The translations under genes were made by a program, and so were the position numbers. The notes under the pieces were generated by a model that was not told the DNA's origin, ran no database searches, and was given only the letters and a program-made list of their open reading frames with translations. Shown piece by piece: positions 62,325 through 64,000 of a stretch of DNA of 64,000 nt (the stretch's first letter is position 1; each line of letters starts with the position of its first letter). This DNA comes from Thiotrichales bacterium 19S3-11 (GTDB taxonomy: Bacteria > Pseudomonadota > Gammaproteobacteria > Francisellales > Francisellaceae). The stretch spans positions 1-64,000 of the forward strand of contig JAKJJU010000014.1 in the NCBI GenBank assembly GCA_021713295.1. The letters are read 5' to 3'.

Positions 62325-63968
62325 ATGTCATTTTCTATACATAAAAATATATCCAAGACTGATAAAAATACTGAAAACTGGATTATCCCACTAATCATTT
62401 TTAGCCTTATTCAATTTGGCACAATGTCCGATAATTCGCTACTCTCAAATGCATTTTCAGCATTAGCATTTAGCTTTAATACAACAATGGATAAATTACA
62501 ATTTGCAAATATGGTATACCCACTTATTGGTGGATCGTTTATGATTGCTGCAGGCTTTATTGGCGCAAATATAGGCTGGCGTAGACTATTATTAATTGGT
62601 TTAGTAATTATTTCACTCGGCGAAATACTTGCTATATTTAGTCCAAACATAACTGTTTTTACCTATGGTGCACGTCTTTTAGCTGGAATCGGCGGTAGTT
62701 TTTGTATTCCTGCTTTACTTGGATATATAACCTTTAAGTTTACTAAAAAACAAATATCTCTTTCTTTTGGTGTTATTGCTGCAGTTACTGCTATTGGCTC
62801 TGCCCTTGCTCCTATTATCAGCGGCCTAGTGATTGTAGCATTCAATTGGCAAGTTGGATTTTTATTATTATTAATTATATTTTTGGTAAGCTTTATCCTT
62901 GTATTTTTGTGTGTTGAAAAAGATAATTTAGCCGCAAATAACGTTAAATTCGATTTAATTGGTTTTATTTTATTATTTTTTGGACTTTCAGGCTTATTAA
63001 TTGGAATTTCTCAAACAGCATCTTGGGGCTTTTTACTCCCCATATCACCACCTTTTACAATTCTTGGTGTCTCACCATGTTTATTTATTATTGGCTTCAG
63101 TTTAATACTACTTGCCTACTTTTTACACTATGAAACTACTCGCGAGGCTAAACTAGGCTTGGAAAGTGTTTTAGTCCCTAAACTATTTCTACATAATAAA
63201 GCCATCCGAGCTGGTATTTTATTAAGTGCTTTTGTATTTTTTATTTTGGGCGCATTAGGATTTATCCTTGTACTGTATATGCAAGTCGTCTTTTTGAAAA
63301 ATGCTATTATGACAGGATTATACTTAGCAATTTTTGCTGCAGGCATGGCAATAAGTTCTATTTTTACGCCAATTATTTGTGAAAAATTTTCGATTAAATT
63401 ACTCTGTAGATATGGCATTAGTATCGTAGCGCTATCAATGATTGTTGTTGCTTACGGAATTAAAATTCATGGACTTTCGATCTGGTTTTATTTAGGTTTA
63501 TTTCTAGTTGGTCTTGGTTTAGGCGTAGTTGCCTCTCAAGCCAGTTTTGCAGTAACTTCTGCTATTGCAGACTCTAACCTAGCAAGTAAATCTTCAGGTA
63601 TACAAGCGTCTTCTAGAAACATTGGTCAGGCCTTTGGCATCGCTCTTATTGGCTTAACTTTAATGTTTGGTTTAACTGCTTCAATAAAATTAAATGTTAA
63701 CCACTCTGCTGTATTACCTAACACGCTAAAAGTTTATATAACCGATGCTGATAGTATTCCCTTTATTAGTAATCCTGAGTTACAAACTTATTTAGATAAA
63801 AGCCATATCGATAAAAATTCGGCAAAGGAATTAATTAATATCAATGAGTCAGGTCGCCTTGTTGCAATTCGTGCCACCTTATCGATGATAAGCGTTATTA
63901 GCATTCTATTTTTATTTATGACTGGCGGACTATTATCAACCAAACTTAAAGATTTAAAGAAAGAATAA
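62325..63968 (+). CDS. DHA2-type MFS transporter
   Basis: A 547-residue transporter with about 14 helices. FGTMSDNSLLSNAFSALA, GANIGWRRLLLIGLVII and AIGSALAPIISGLVIV correspond to the first helix and to motifs A and C of the DHA2 drug-proton antiporters. A long loop before the last helix (residues 470-520) is a feature of this subgroup. The substrate is not known. The next gene starts 14 bases later, so a membrane-fusion partner of EmrA type is possible. Confidence 0.88.
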   Translation: MSFSIHKNISKTDKNTENWIIPLIIFSLIQFGTMSDNSLLSNAFSALAFSFNTTMDKLQFANMVYPLIGGSFMIAAGFIGANIGWRRLLLIGLVIISLGEILAIFSPNITVFTYGARLLAGIGGSFCIPALLGYITFKFTKKQISLSFGVIAAVTAIGSALAPIISGLVIVAFNWQVGFLLLLIIFLVSFILVFLCVEKDNLAANNVKFDLIGFILLFFGLSGLLIGISQTASWGFLLPISPPFTILGVSPCLFIIGFSLILLAYFLHYETTREAKLGLESVLVPKLFLHNKAIRAGILLSAFVFFILGALGFILVLYMQVVFLKNAIMTGLYLAIFAAGMAISSIFTPIICEKFSIKLLCRYGISIVALSMIVVAYGIKIHGLSIWFYLGLFLVGLGLGVVASQASFAVTSAIADSNLASKSSGIQASSRNIGQAFGIALIGLTLMFGLTASIKLNVNHSAVLPNTLKVYITDADSIPFISNPELQTYLDKSHIDKNSAKELININESGRLVAIRATLSMISVISILFLFMTGGLLSTKLKDLKKE

Positions 63969-63982
63969 AAGGAGAGTTACAG

Positions 63983-64000
63983 ATGCATAAACAAAAATGC
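63983..64000 (+). CDS. Start of a gene cut by the window edge
   Basis: ATG at 63983 follows AAAAGGAGAG with 6-base spacing and encodes MHKQKC before the window ends. It is 14 bases after the transporter stop, so it is probably in the same operon. The product cannot be told. Confidence 0.55.

Overview
The window is AT-rich DNA from an intracellular gammaproteobacterium that carries a Dot/Icm-type (type IVB) secretion system. The evidence is an icmV-dotA pair and many proteins with eukaryote-directed domains: a U-box-like protein, Fic-like proteins, YopT-like cysteine proteases and a protein ending in a CaaX box. The fused folK-folP gene next to folB resembles the Francisella arrangement, so a lineage near Francisellales or Legionellales is likely. 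I cannot name the genus. I saw no rRNA, tRNA or CRISPR array.

Layout. The left edge holds the start of an IS630-type transposase. Positions 0.3-14 kb are mostly housekeeping genes (htpX-lemA, queG, pirin, VOC protein, amino acid permease, yciB, yciO, alanine dehydrogenase), interspersed with likely effectors at 4.3, 6.1 and 11.8 kb. From about 14 to 34.5 kb lies an effector island. It opens with a caspase-like protein and a dead integrase copy. It then holds a repeat-containing 688-residue protein, an operon of a secreted Cys-rich protein, icmV, dotA and a YopT-like gene, a U-box-like gene, three Fic-like paralogues, a tandem pair of LuxR-type regulators and several unknown small genes. From 34.5 kb on come tusB-dusA, an ATP-grasp/exporter cassette, transporters and two more candidate effectors. 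An intact tyrosine recombinase follows, beside a near-perfect dif site at 44.73 kb, so this is probably the replication terminus. The last third holds folate and PABA genes (folB, folKP, pabBC), rnhB, transporters and scattered candidate effectors.

The main observation is a palindrome, GGTTAA-N5-TTAACC, that recurs in the island. It lies 79-80 bases (once 89) before five start codons, upstream of matching -35/-10 elements, so its centre falls about 60 bases before the inferred transcription start. That is the class I activator geometry. One copy sits between the operon that includes icmV and dotA and the U-box-like gene, and could drive both. The simplest model is a dedicated regulon that co-expresses part of the secretion machine with its effectors, perhaps through the two local LuxR-type proteins. 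A second recurring signal, a GGTTGC-like element fused to the ribosome binding site, marks many candidate effector genes both inside and outside the island.
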